DNA of 46,218 nucleotides, from contig JAKSLV010000001.1 of assembly GCA_024401025.1 (NCBI GenBank), positions 70,643 to 116,860 of the forward strand, in the 5' to 3' direction. Of this stretch, positions 16,735 through 25,389 are shown piece after piece. The notes under the pieces were generated by a model that was not told where the DNA came from, ran no database searches, and was given only the letters and a program-made list of their open reading frames with translations. Both the position numbers and the translations under genes were made by a program. Numbering within the stretch: position 1 is the first letter of the stretch; each line of letters opens with the position of its first letter. The DNA is from Bacteroidales bacterium. GTDB lineage: Bacteria > Bacteroidota > Bacteroidia > Bacteroidales > UBA3824.

Positions 16735-18063
16735 ATGTCCAAAACTCAAAACGTAGCAGCGATAGATATCGGAACAAGCAAGATTGTGGCTATCGTTGGA
16801 AATAAGGATGAACTAGGAAAGATAAAGGTCCTGGGTTATGGCGAGGCTCCCTCCAAGGGAGTGGCGCGAGGCACTGTACAGGATGTGGCTGATGTTACCT
16901 CTGCCATCAAGGAGGCGGTAAGGAAGTGTCAGGACATGTCGGGATTGCAGCTGAAGCAGGTGTTTGTAGGCATTTCGGGCCAGAACATACGCACTGCACT
17001 CACCTCGCATACCAAGTTCATAGCCAACAATGTGATTTCTCAGGATGATGTTGACCAGCTTACCAACGAGGTCTACGGCCTCAACAAGGAGCAGGGCGAG
17101 GAGATCATACATGTGATTCCCCAGCAGTATTCGGTCGACAACGGCACTGTGGGACTGTCGCCTGTAGGTTTTACGGGCAGCAAGCTGCACGGCAGTTTCT
17201 ACGTAGTGTTTGGCAACGCCACATCCAACCGCATCATCAAGCAGGCGGTGGTGAACGCCAATCTTAATATTATGAAATTGATTTATCAGCCCATCGCCTC
17301 TGCCGAGGCCCTCCTCTCGCAGGAAGACAAGGCCAACGGCGTGCTTGTGGCTGATATCGGCGCCGGAGCCACAAATGTGGCCATTTTCAAGAACAAGGTG
17401 CTGAGGGCTTCGTCGTCGATACCTTTGGGCGGCAATGCCATCACCAACGACATCAAGAGCGCATGCTCTTCCATCATCTGGAAGCAGGCTGAGGCTCTCA
17501 AGAGAGAGCACGCATCAGCACTTGCCCAGTCGTCGGACGGCAAGAAGATTATTTCCATAAAGGGTATCGGAGGCCGCAGCAGCAGCGAGATTTCCGTGCT
17601 GGACCTCTCGTATATCACCAATGCCCGCATGGACGAGATACTGGCCGGAGTGGCACACGTGATGCAGCAGTCGGGATACGCCGACGGCATAGAGGACGTG
17701 GTGCTTACCGGTGGCGGATCCAAGCTTACCAACATCAACCAGCTGGTGAAATACCGTCTGGGCCGTGCTGTAAGGATAAGCAAGCCAAGAGACCTTTCCG
17801 GTGAGAGTAAGATGCCTGACGGCGAGGAGTATTCAGCAATCATGGGATTGCTCGCAAAGGGCATAGAGTATGTGGAATCGTTCCTGGAGAAGCAGAGCAG
17901 CAAGCCTCAGAAAAAGGAGGGCGGCGATGCATCCGGATCTCAGAAAAAGGGCGACAATCCTGATGCCAATGCAAACGACAAGAAAGAGTCGGAGGGTTTC
18001 TTCCAGAAACTCAAGAAGTTAGCCAACCGCATATTTGAGGATCCTGAGGACCATACCGTGTAA
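16735..18063 (+). CDS. ftsA: Division protein FtsA
   Basis: 442 residues, actin-like ATPase. Phosphate 1 motif AAIDIGTSKIVAIVG (8-22), the 1C domain segment with VFVGISGQNIRT, phosphate 2 motif LVADIGAGATNVAIF, and the adenosine motif VVLTGGGSKL. A Lys/Ser/Gly-rich linker leads to a C-terminal amphipathic helix (GFFQKLKKLANRIFED) that should anchor FtsA to the membrane. FtsA tethers FtsZ filaments. ftsZ follows after 59 bases. Confidence 0.97.
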   Translation: MSKTQNVAAIDIGTSKIVAIVGNKDELGKIKVLGYGEAPSKGVARGTVQDVADVTSAIKEAVRKCQDMSGLQLKQVFVGISGQNIRTALTSHTKFIANNVISQDDVDQLTNEVYGLNKEQGEEIIHVIPQQYSVDNGTVGLSPVGFTGSKLHGSFYVVFGNATSNRIIKQAVVNANLNIMKLIYQPIASAEALLSQEDKANGVLVADIGAGATNVAIFKNKVLRASSSIPLGGNAITNDIKSACSSIIWKQAEALKREHASALAQSSDGKKIISIKGIGGRSSSEISVLDLSYITNARMDEILAGVAHVMQQSGYADGIEDVVLTGGGSKLTNINQLVKYRLGRAVRISKPRDLSGESKMPDGEEYSAIMGLLAKGIEYVESFLEKQSSKPQKKEGGDASGSQKKGDNPDANANDKKESEGFFQKLKKLANRIFEDPEDHTV

Positions 18064-18122
18064 ATATACTTATCTTTATTATCTAATCTAACACTTACTT
18101 TTTTATTAACAGAGTTTCAATT

Positions 18123-19604
18123 ATGCATGATAATATCGACGCAAATCCACCTGCTGACCAGCTTATAGATTTCGGCTGTGATGTTAGGACTAATATAATA
18201 AAGGTGCTTGGCGTGGGCGGAGGCGGCGGCAACGCCGTAAACCACATGTTCAAGTACGGAATCAAGGATGTGGATTTTATAGTGGCCAACACCGACAACC
18301 AGGCTTTGGAGATAAGCGAGGTGCCGGTGAAGATACGTCTTGGCCAGACCCTTACCGAGGGTTTGGGTGCGGGCAACAATCCTGAGCGTGGCCGCAACGC
18401 CGCTCTCGAGAGCCACAACGAGCTTTGTCAGGCGCTGGGCATTCCGCCAGACGGCAACATTACAGGTCCGCTGCCCACCAAGATGCTGTTTGTAACAGCT
18501 GGTATGGGCGGAGGCACAGGTACAGGCGCCGCTCCGGTAATCACAAAGATTGCCAAGGACGCTGGCATACTTACAGTGGCAATCGTAACTCTGCCTTTCC
18601 GTTTCGAGGGTCCAAAACGTGTCAACCAGGCCATCGAGGGTCTCAAGGATCTGGCCGACAACGTGGATTCTCTGCTGGTGGTAGACAACGAGCTGGTGCT
18701 AAAGCATTATGGCGACGAGGCAGTTGACGACGCTTTTGCAGCTGCCGACGATGTGCTCACCAAGGCTGCCAAGGGTATCGCAGAGATCATCACCACCCGT
18801 GGACATGTAAACGTCGATTTTGCCGATGTTAATACCGTGCTCAAGGATTCGGGCATAGCCCTTATGGGTACGGGATACGGCGAGGGAGAAAACCGCGCCA
18901 TCAAGTGTATCGAGGCCGCCCTTAATTCGCCTCTACTCAGCAACAACAACATCACCGGAGCCAAAAACATGCTCATAAACGTGATGTCGAGCAAGGACCA
19001 CAAGCTTACAATGAACGAGCTGAACCGTATCAACAGATACGTACAGAAGGCTGCCGGAAAACGTGCCGACCTTATCTGGGGTAAGTCGGAGGACAACACC
19101 CTGGGCGACCGTCTCAGCGTTACTCTCGTGGTTTCAGGTTTCAAATCTTCCAAGATCGTGAATCCTTTCGACGACGACAATTCTGATTTCTTTGAGGATG
19201 ACGACAGCCTTGGCCAGATAATTATTACAGACGACGGCCAGACCGATGCCGACAACGAGGAGGTTGCCTCAGAGACCGCCGACGAGACTCCGGCACAGAC
19301 CGATGCTGAGGCTGGCAATGATGTTGCTGAGGAGCCTCAGGCCGACGAGCAGGCACATCAGTTGGGCGACGAGGTGGATCTCGGCGATGTTGATCAGTCG
19401 CTTTACGACGACGAGACCACTGCCGACGACGAGGAGGAAGACCGCGTGATAGAGCCTAGCGGCAATTTCAAGCCAATTGATTTTGCCTCGCTCCCCAATA
19501 TGGATTCGTACGACCGCATACCGGCATATCAGCGCAAGGGATTGCAGCTGAACATCAACAACTACGATCCAAAATACAAGCGCACTCCTCTCAATGAGGC
19601 CTGA
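18123..19604 (+). CDS. ftsZ: Division GTPase FtsZ
   Basis: 493 residues. GTP-binding signature GGGTGTG at 129-135, N-terminal [15 protein letters not shown] at 28-42, and the T7 loop [11 protein letters not shown] containing the catalytic Asp. After the globular domain (about 335 residues) there is a long, strongly acidic linker (rich in Asp, Glu, Thr and Ala) and a C-terminal segment with [13 protein letters not shown] that resembles the partner-binding peptide of Bacteroidota FtsZ. It polymerises into the Z ring. It is the last gene of the dcw run; a 69-base gap separates it from the SiaB-like gene. Confidence 0.98.
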   Translation: MHDNIDANPPADQLIDFGCDVRTNIIKVLGVGGGGGNAVNHMFKYGIKDVDFIVANTDNQALEISEVPVKIRLGQTLTEGLGAGNNPERGRNAALESHNELCQALGIPPDGNITGPLPTKMLFVTAGMGGGTGTGAAPVITKIAKDAGILTVAIVTLPFRFEGPKRVNQAIEGLKDLADNVDSLLVVDNELVLKHYGDEAVDDAFAAADDVLTKAAKGIAEIITTRGHVNVDFADVNTVLKDSGIALMGTGYGEGENRAIKCIEAALNSPLLSNNNITGAKNMLINVMSSKDHKLTMNELNRINRYVQKAAGKRADLIWGKSEDNTLGDRLSVTLVVSGFKSSKIVNPFDDDNSDFFEDDDSLGQIIITDDGQTDADNEEVASETADETPAQTDAEAGNDVAEEPQADEQAHQLGDEVDLGDVDQSLYDDETTADDEEEDRVIEPSGNFKPIDFASLPNMDSYDRIPAYQRKGLQLNINNYDPKYKRTPLNEA

Positions 19605-19673
19605 TACTTGCAACGGTTTGGCATTTTTATTGTAGTGTAAAAATGTTGATTAACACATAATACTGTTATATAT

Positions 19674-20834
19674 ATGGCACAAGAACTCACCAACAACCTT
19701 TTCGATATCGCCTTCCAGCTCTTCAACAGAGTGGGGGATAGGGATTTCGAGTATGTGTACAAGGGATACTTCGACCACGACATCACCAAGAAGATTCTCT
19801 TCCTGGCCGATTCCAGCATAGGAAGGCTCACCGGTTTCTCGCAGGCTACACTGCAGAAACGCATCTACTATATCATGGTGGAGGGCTTGCAGAATATCAC
19901 CCACCATCAGGACGAGGTGGCCAACGAGCCCAGCTTCGACAAGTATCCGCCCGTGTTCGCAATACAGAAGTATGGTGACAGGTACTATATATCTACAGGA
20001 AACATCATTGCAAATCCCAACATTGATCCGCTTAAGGTGAAACTGGAGCGCATCAATTCCATGGACCAGGAGGAGCTAAAGAAGTTCCACCGCGACATGC
20101 TCCGCAACGGATCCATCTCCGACAAGGGCGGCGCGGGTCTTGGTCTTATCGAGATGTCCAGAAAATCGGGCAACAAGCTGCTGTACAGCTTCGTGCACCT
20201 CGACGACGACTACTCGTATTTCTATATGCAGACCCTGATACCTACCGATGCCAATTTCGGCGTTGCCGATATGGACAATGGTCAGGCCTTCAGCTCGCTG
20301 GAGAACGTTAAGACTCTCCATTCCCACATGAACAAGGAGAACCTCTCGCTCATGTTCAACGGTTTCTTCAATCAGGAGAACCTCCTGAGCCTGCTCTCCA
20401 TCATCAAGAGCCGTCCTAACCTGCCGCTCACCACTATCAAGATTTCTAACGTGATGGTGGAGATGATTCAGAACATCATAAAGCATGGATCGAAGCTCTC
20501 CGAGGATCAGGTAGGAGTGCCTGGCGTGTTCTTCCTTGGTCAGACTGGCGATGAGACCCATCTTACAGCAGCCAACCTTGTGCAGGCCGGTGCCGCCGAA
20601 TCGATCTCCAGCAATATCGAATACCTCAACGGACTCGACCGTGAGCAGGTTTCGGATCTCTACGACCAGATTCTGCTCGATTTCGCGGCCGAGACATCAG
20701 CCAAGAAAACGGGTCTTGGACTCTCTGACCTCAGAATCAAGAGCGACCGTCCGCTCAAGTATCAGTTCCGTGATGCTCAGGTGGGCGATTCCAAGTTCTA
20801 TATTTTGCAAACTTCTATCAAAACAAAAAAATAA
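19674..20834 (+). CDS. SiaB-family protein kinase (DUF6272), two tandem units
   Basis: 386 residues, about twice the length of a single SiaB (near 180). Two GHKL-like units can be read. Unit 1 (about 1-195): N-box-like E70-x3-N74 (VEGLQNITHH) and glycine box GGAGLGLIEM (152-161). Unit 2 (about 215-384): E263-x3-N267 (VEMIQNIIKHG) and a weaker glycine box KTGLGLSDL (345-353). In Pseudomonas SiaB is a kinase that phosphorylates SiaC on a Thr. The next gene, 11 bases downstream, encodes a SiaC-like protein, which supports the call. The second unit lacks the first Gly pair, so it may be regulatory. No signal peptide or membrane helix is seen. The location directly behind ftsZ suggests co-transcription, at least in part. 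Confidence 0.8.
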   Translation: MAQELTNNLFDIAFQLFNRVGDRDFEYVYKGYFDHDITKKILFLADSSIGRLTGFSQATLQKRIYYIMVEGLQNITHHQDEVANEPSFDKYPPVFAIQKYGDRYYISTGNIIANPNIDPLKVKLERINSMDQEELKKFHRDMLRNGSISDKGGAGLGLIEMSRKSGNKLLYSFVHLDDDYSYFYMQTLIPTDANFGVADMDNGQAFSSLENVKTLHSHMNKENLSLMFNGFFNQENLLSLLSIIKSRPNLPLTTIKISNVMVEMIQNIIKHGSKLSEDQVGVPGVFFLGQTGDETHLTAANLVQAGAAESISSNIEYLNGLDREQVSDLYDQILLDFAAETSAKKTGLGLSDLRIKSDRPLKYQFRDAQVGDSKFYILQTSIKTKK

Positions 20835-20845
20835 CAGTACGAGAT

Positions 20846-21220
20846 ATGGAAAAACTATTCATAGAAGAGACAGAGGACACTCCCGAGGTAACACTTGATC
20901 CTCAGGAGGGTGTATTCAAGATTTCTAAGATTTCTGTGCCCGAAAATGCTCTCGATTTCTACCGTCCTATCCTGGATTGGATAAAGGAGTATGCCGAGGA
21001 CCCAAACGCTCAGACCGTTTTCGATTTCGATCTTGAATACGTAAACACAGCCTCCAGCAAGCAGGTTATCCAGGTGATACTGTTGCTTCAGAAGGTTGCG
21101 GAAAAGGGCGACGTAAAGGTTAACTGGTATTACGAGTCGATAGACGAGGATATGAAAGCCCTGGGTCTCAGATACAAGAAACTTGTGTCAGTGCCATTCG
21201 AGGTTATCGAGGTAGAGTAA
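20846..21220 (+). CDS. SiaC-family regulatory phosphoprotein (DUF1987)
   Basis: 124 residues, full length for the family. The motif DLEYVNTASSKQ (62-73) is the conserved part of SiaC; Thr 68 within NTASS lines up with the Thr that SiaB phosphorylates in Pseudomonas. There SiaC binds and stimulates a diguanylate cyclase when unphosphorylated. No GGDEF protein or SiaA-type phosphatase is encoded in this window, so the output in this organism is unknown. It forms a pair with the preceding SiaB-like gene and is followed by a terminator. Confidence 0.85.
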   Translation: MEKLFIEETEDTPEVTLDPQEGVFKISKISVPENALDFYRPILDWIKEYAEDPNAQTVFDFDLEYVNTASSKQVIQVILLLQKVAEKGDVKVNWYYESIDEDMKALGLRYKKLVSVPFEVIEVE

Positions 21221-21259
21221 GATAAAGATCATTTTTTTTATCACATATAGGCAAAAAAT

Positions 21260-21295
21260 AGAGCGGCTTCGTCAAAATTCTGACGGAGCCGCTCT
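21260..21295. terminator. Bidirectional intrinsic terminator
   Basis: AGAGCGGCTTCGTCA (21260-21274) pairs over 15 positions (one G-T) with TGACGGAGCCGCTCT (21281-21295), loop AAATTC. GTTTTATTT follows on the plus strand and ATTTTTTGCC on the minus strand. It separates the siaC-like gene from the convergent protease gene. Confidence 0.88.
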
Positions 21296-21321
21296 GTTTT
21301 ATTTAGCAATGCTGCAATGCC

Positions 21322-22770
21322 TTACATTCCAAAAGCGTAGAAGGCCTTGCGTCCGTTGGGGTACATGCCCTCTATGTATATTCCGCTGTTGCGTGGCACA
21401 CCTTTTATAATATTGCTGATGTCGCCTGGTTCAGATACGGGATTGTTGTTGATGGCAGTGATTATGAACCCCTTCCTTACACCTGCGCTCAGGAACTTGC
21501 CGCTGTCTATGCTGGTTACTGATACTCCGTTGCTTAAGTCCAGTTCTTTCAGCAGGTCCTTGTCGGTTTTCTCGAAAGTGGCTCCATACATCTCCATCTT
21601 CTTGGATGGCGCGTTCACGGTCTGGTTGTTGTCCAAATCCTTGAATGTTATCTCTGTGCTCTTAAGCTCGCCCTTGTGCACATACTGTATAGTGGCCTTG
21701 TCGCCGGGGCGGTAGGTGGATACCAGTTCCTGAAGTTCGGGACATGTGTTTGTGGCCTTGCCGTTTATTGATAGGATCACGTCGCCCTCCTTAAGTCCGC
21801 AATCGTAGGCTGCGGTGTTTTCCATCACACCTTTTATTACTACGCCGTTCAGGTTGCTGAGTTTGTTGGTGCGGGCGTCGTCGGAGGTTACGTCGGCTAT
21901 GTTGATGCCTATTATGGCGCGCTGCACTCTTCCATACTCCTTAAGGTCGGCCACCACCTTCTTCACTATCGATGTCGGCACTGCGAAGGCGTATCCCGTA
22001 AAACTGCCGGTCTGCGATGCTATGGCGGTGTTGATGCCCACAAGCTCGCCGTTGGTGTTTACCAGGGCGCCGCCGGAGTTTCCAGGATTAACGGCAGCAT
22101 CAGTCTGGATAAAAGACTCTATGGCGCCCTTCTGGCCTATGCTTCTGGCCTTTGCGCTCACGATGCCCGATGTTACCGTGGATGTAAGGTTGAAGGGGTT
22201 GCCTATGGCCAGCACCCATTCGCCCACCTTCAGGGTTTCGCTGCTGCCCAGCGGAATCACCTTTAGCTCTTCGGCCTCTATCTTCAGCAGGGCCAGGTCG
22301 GTGGATGGGTCGCGGCCTATCAGCGTGGCCTCGTAGCTGCGGCGGTCGTTAAGCACCACCTCTATCTCGGTGGAGTTTTCTATCACGTGGTTGTTGGTTA
22401 CTATGTAGCCGTCGCTGCTTATTATTACGCCGGATCCTGATGCCTGGGCTCCACTGCTGGGATGGCTCGGCATGCCGAAAAAGTATTGCAGGAACGGGTC
22501 GTTGTAGCCGTTGTCCTGGTAGTACTTGGTCTTCACGTGCACCACGCCGTCGATGCAGTTTTCGGCCGCTGTTGTAAACTCTGTGGGTGTGGCCGACGAG
22601 AAATATTGTGGTGCGGAAGCAAGAACTACCTCGCTGTTCTGTGGGAGTGCTGATGCTGGGGTTTCCACTTTGTCGCATGCTGCGTGCGACAATGCGTAGC
22701 CGGCCAAGCCACCGGCCATACCGATCACGAAAACAATCGCTCCGGTCTTCAATGTGTCTGATGCGTTCAT
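21322..22770 (-). CDS. HtrA/Deg-family periplasmic serine protease
   Basis: 482 residues from ATG 22768-22770, preceded by GGACAC; an open upstream extension with another Met exists but contains the promoter, so it is rejected. An N-terminal hydrophobic segment (8-30) exports or anchors the protein. The trypsin-like triad is His128 (TNNHVI), Asp158 (STDLALLK) and Ser232 (NPGNSGGAL). Two PDZ domains follow (about 285-380 and 395-482). DegP/DegQ relatives degrade misfolded envelope proteins and can act as chaperones. It is a single gene with its own promoter and ends at the shared terminator. Which Deg subtype it is cannot be told from sequence alone. Confidence 0.95.
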   Translation of the reverse strand: MNASDTLKTGAIVFVIGMAGGLAGYALSHAACDKVETPASALPQNSEVVLASAPQYFSSATPTEFTTAAENCIDGVVHVKTKYYQDNGYNDPFLQYFFGMPSHPSSGAQASGSGVIISSDGYIVTNNHVIENSTEIEVVLNDRRSYEATLIGRDPSTDLALLKIEAEELKVIPLGSSETLKVGEWVLAIGNPFNLTSTVTSGIVSAKARSIGQKGAIESFIQTDAAVNPGNSGGALVNTNGELVGINTAIASQTGSFTGYAFAVPTSIVKKVVADLKEYGRVQRAIIGINIADVTSDDARTNKLSNLNGVVIKGVMENTAAYDCGLKEGDVILSINGKATNTCPELQELVSTYRPGDKATIQYVHKGELKSTEITFKDLDNNQTVNAPSKKMEMYGATFEKTDKDLLKELDLSNGVSVTSIDSGKFLSAGVRKGFIITAINNNPVSEPGDISNIIKGVPRNSGIYIEGMYPNGRKAFYAFGM

Positions 22771-22822
22771 TTTGTGTCCTTTTTTGTTATGGTTAACGAA
22801 TGTATTATTTGTTTCAACATCG

Positions 22823-22854
22823 CAAATGTAGACACAGATTTTTTCTTGAGCAAA
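22823..22854 (-). promoter_or_regulatory. Promoter of the HtrA gene
   Basis: On the minus strand TTTG (22851-22854), 20 bases, then TACATTTG (22823-22830), a full match to the Bacteroidota consensus. The expected start near 22816 gives a leader of about 46 bases. Confidence 0.75.
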
Positions 22855-22937
22855 TATGTTAACACGGATTAACAAACTTTGAACCTAGTTAATTAATCCG
22901 TGCTAAAATTAGATAAAATTAATGAAAAACGGCGGCG

Positions 22938-23144
22938 TTATTCATTTTCTGATGCCGAGAACTCCCTCTTCAAAGTCATGTTCAGGGAATGGTTTTTCTG
23001 CGCTGTTACCTGGTCCAGATAGTCCACAGAGCTGTTTTCCTTGCCTGTAGCCGCCGAAGCTTGGGTATCGGAGCAGGACGATGCGGCCACAGCAGCCAGG
23101 GCCAGCATCAGGGCGCTTAATGTAAGCTTTACGGTGCGTCTCAT
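22938..23144 (-). CDS. Small putative lipoprotein
   Basis: 68 residues. A lipoprotein signal peptide (MRRTVKLTLSALMLALAAVA, then AASSC with Cys at 24) is followed by only about 44 residues of polar, low-complexity sequence (Ser, Ala, Gln, Glu) with no recognisable domain. The signal peptide and the lack of an overlapping gene argue that it is real. It stands alone on the minus strand, upstream of the protease gene and separated from it by the protease promoter. Function unknown. Confidence 0.6.
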   Translation of the reverse strand: MRRTVKLTLSALMLALAAVAASSCSDTQASAATGKENSSVDYLDQVTAQKNHSLNMTLKREFSASENE

Positions 23145-23462
23145 AATAATGATGGGTTTGATGGGGTTTTTAAACTAAAGTGTATGCGTATGCGCAAAGT
23201 AGAAAATAATGTTCATTCAAAATTGTTTTATTTTCTGCCGTAAATGTAATTATTATAATTATGGATTACAAATTTTTCAGGCACTTTTTTTTATTTATTT
23301 ATTTTTTTTCAGTTGGCATCAGCAATTGCAACTAAATAAGATAGATATTGCATTTGCAAATATTTATCAATTTTTTGTTAACAATTTGGTAGTTACTAAT
23401 AAAATACCTACTTTTGTGCAGTAATTCTAAAATTGGATAATAACGAATATTCTAATACTTAA
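23145..23462. other. Intergenic region, divergent, A+T rich
   Basis: The 318 bases lie between the small lipoprotein (-) and etfB (+) and are strongly A+T rich. Apart from the etfB promoter at 23385-23416 and a weak TACTTTG on the minus strand near 23200, I see no gene or stable hairpin. Confidence 0.6.
23385..23416 (+). promoter_or_regulatory. Promoter of the etfB-etfA-acd operon
   Basis: TTTG (23385-23388), 20 bases, TACTTTTG (23409-23416): a full consensus match. The transcript should start near 23422, about 40 bases before the etfB ATG. Confidence 0.78.
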
Positions 23463-24347
23463 ATGAAAGGATTCAAGATTATTGTTTTGGCAAAGCAGGT
23501 GCCTGACACACGCAACGTGGGCAAGGACGCCATGACTGCCGAGGGTACAGTAAACCGTGCTGCATTACCCGCCGTCTTCAATCCAGAAGACCTTAACGCC
23601 CTGGAGCAGGCTCTCAGACTCAAGGAGCAGTTCCCCGGCTCAACAATCTCGGTTGTAACAATGGGCTTGCCCAAGTCTGCCGAGGTTATCCGCGAGGCTC
23701 TCTACAGAGGCGCCGACGAGGGTTATGTAGTAACAGACCGCACTCTTGGTGGTGCTGATACTTTGGCTACATCATACACACTTTCTCAGGCTGTAAAGAA
23801 GATCGGTGATTTCGATATCATCCTCGGTGGCCGTCAGGCTATCGATGGCGATACCGCTCAGGTAGGTCCTCAGATTGCCGAGAAGCTCGGTCTCACCCAG
23901 GTTACCTACGCCGAGGAGATTCTCTCTGTAGATCCAGAGAAGAGAAAGATCGTTATCAAGCGTCACATCGATGGCGGTGTGGAGACCGTAGAGGGTCCAT
24001 TGCCATTGGTAGTAACAGTAAACGGAAGCGCCGCTCCTTGCCGTCCACGCAACTGCAAGCGTGTATGCAAGTACAAGAAGGCCACCATCCCTGCCGAGCG
24101 CACTGGCGACAACGCCGAGGCTCTCAACGCTTTGGTTGCCGAGCGTCCTTACCTCAACATCACCCAGTGGGGTGCCGCTGATATCGAGTGCGATCCCAAG
24201 CAGATCGGTAAGGCAGGCTCACCTACCAACGTGAAGGCTGTCAAGAATATCGTCTTCATGGCCAAGGAGAGCAAGACTCTCACAAGCTCTGACGAGGATA
24301 TCAACAATTTGGTTGTAGAACTTATTAACGATAAGATTATTGGATAA
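23463..24347 (+). CDS. etfB: Electron transfer flavoprotein, beta subunit
   Basis: 294 residues, slightly longer than the usual 250-265. The N-terminus (FKIIVLAKQVPDTRNVG), the nucleotide-binding DGDTAQVGPQIAEKLG and the loop GGRQAIDGDTAQVG are EtfB/FixA signatures. With EtfA it forms a soluble FAD (and AMP or second FAD) heterodimer that shuttles electrons from acyl-CoA dehydrogenases. The stop codon overlaps the etfA start (TAATG), so translation is coupled. The codon choice is strongly biased (CTC/CTT Leu, CGC/CGT Arg), as in the ribosomal genes of this window, suggesting high expression. Whether this ETF bifurcates electrons cannot be decided by eye. Confidence 0.95.
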   Translation: MKGFKIIVLAKQVPDTRNVGKDAMTAEGTVNRAALPAVFNPEDLNALEQALRLKEQFPGSTISVVTMGLPKSAEVIREALYRGADEGYVVTDRTLGGADTLATSYTLSQAVKKIGDFDIILGGRQAIDGDTAQVGPQIAEKLGLTQVTYAEEILSVDPEKRKIVIKRHIDGGVETVEGPLPLVVTVNGSAAPCRPRNCKRVCKYKKATIPAERTGDNAEALNALVAERPYLNITQWGAADIECDPKQIGKAGSPTNVKAVKNIVFMAKESKTLTSSDEDINNLVVELINDKIIG

Positions 24348-25387
24348 TGAATAACGTATTTGTATATTGCGAAATTGAGGGCACCCAGGTAAAGGACGTT
24401 GCCCTTGAGCTCCTCACAAAAGGACGTAAACTTGCCAATACTCTTGGCGTAAAGTTGGAGGCTATCATAGCCGGTTCTGGTCTCGACGGCGTTGAGAACC
24501 AGGTAATGAAGTTTGGTGTAGATAAGGTACACATCTTTGATGCTGAGGGCTTGTTCCCTTACACATCTAATCCTCATACAGCTTTGGTTGTTAACCTCTT
24601 CAAGGAGGAGCAGCCTCAGATCTGCCTCATGGGCGCCACAGTAATCGGCCGCGACCTCGGTCCACGCGTATCTTCAGCTCTCTTCAGCGGTCTTACCGCC
24701 GACTGTACCGAGCTCGAGATCGACGACTTCGAGATGAACGTGAAGAACGCCGACGGCACAATGGAGAAGAAGCTCTTCAAGGATCAGCTCATGCAGATCC
24801 GTCCTGCATTTGGCGGCAACATCGTTGCCACCATCGTAAACCCAGAGCACAGACCTCAGATGGCTACTGTTCGCGAGGGCGTTATGAGCAAGGAGGTTCT
24901 CGACGAGAACTACAAGGGCGAGGTTGTCCGTCACGATGTTGCCAAGTACGTGCCAGCCGCTGAGTACGTTGTAAAGGTTCTCGACCGTCACGTAGAGGCT
25001 GCCAAGCACAACCTGAAGGGCGCTCCTATCGTTGTAGCCGGTGGTTACGGCGTAGGCAGCAAGGAAGGCTTCGACAAGCTCTTTGAGCTCGCCAAGGTTC
25101 TCCATGCCGAGGTAGGCGCTTCACGTGCCGCAGTAGACGCAGGTTGGGTAGACCACGACCGTCAGATTGGTCAGACTGGTGTTACAGTTCGTCCTAAGGT
25201 ATACATCGCCTGCGGTATCTCTGGCCAGATCCAGCACATCGCCGGTATGCAGGACAGCGGTATCATCATCTCTGTAAACAGCGACCCAGAGGCTCCTATC
25301 AACAAGATTGCCGACTACGTTATCAACGGCACTGTTGAGGAGGTTGTTCCAAAACTCATTAAGTATTACAAGCAAAACAGCAAATAA
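24347..25387 (+). CDS. etfA: Electron transfer flavoprotein, alpha subunit
   Basis: 346 residues. The N-terminal half is the EtfA Rossmann-like domain (VFVYCEIEGTQVKDVALELL...). The C-terminal FAD domain carries the family signature: VGASRAAVDAGWVDHDRQIG, TGVTVRPKVYIACGISG, QHIAGM and IISVNSDPEAPI with the terminal ADYVINGTVEEVVP. It starts on the last base of the etfB stop region (TAATG), and the acyl-CoA dehydrogenase gene begins two bases after its stop. The three are one operon. Confidence 0.96.
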   Translation: MNNVFVYCEIEGTQVKDVALELLTKGRKLANTLGVKLEAIIAGSGLDGVENQVMKFGVDKVHIFDAEGLFPYTSNPHTALVVNLFKEEQPQICLMGATVIGRDLGPRVSSALFSGLTADCTELEIDDFEMNVKNADGTMEKKLFKDQLMQIRPAFGGNIVATIVNPEHRPQMATVREGVMSKEVLDENYKGEVVRHDVAKYVPAAEYVVKVLDRHVEAAKHNLKGAPIVVAGGYGVGSKEGFDKLFELAKVLHAEVGASRAAVDAGWVDHDRQIGQTGVTVRPKVYIACGISGQIQHIAGMQDSGIIISVNSDPEAPINKIADYVINGTVEEVVPKLIKYYKQNSK

Positions 25388-25389
25388 TC

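Noticed and set aside
9753-19604. Search for murB, murF or ddl in the dcw cluster
   Set aside because: Every frame in the cluster is otherwise accounted for; these genes must lie elsewhere in the genome.
19605-19673. Promoter between ftsZ and the SiaB-like gene
   Set aside because: A TTTG at 19617-19620 is present, but the sequence 20 bases on (AAATGTTG) does not fit TAnnTTTG well enough to call.
22768-22875. N-terminal extension of the HtrA protein from an upstream Met
   Set aside because: The extra 35 residues are read from the consensus promoter and leader; the internal ATG has a GGACAC site and is directly followed by the export segment.
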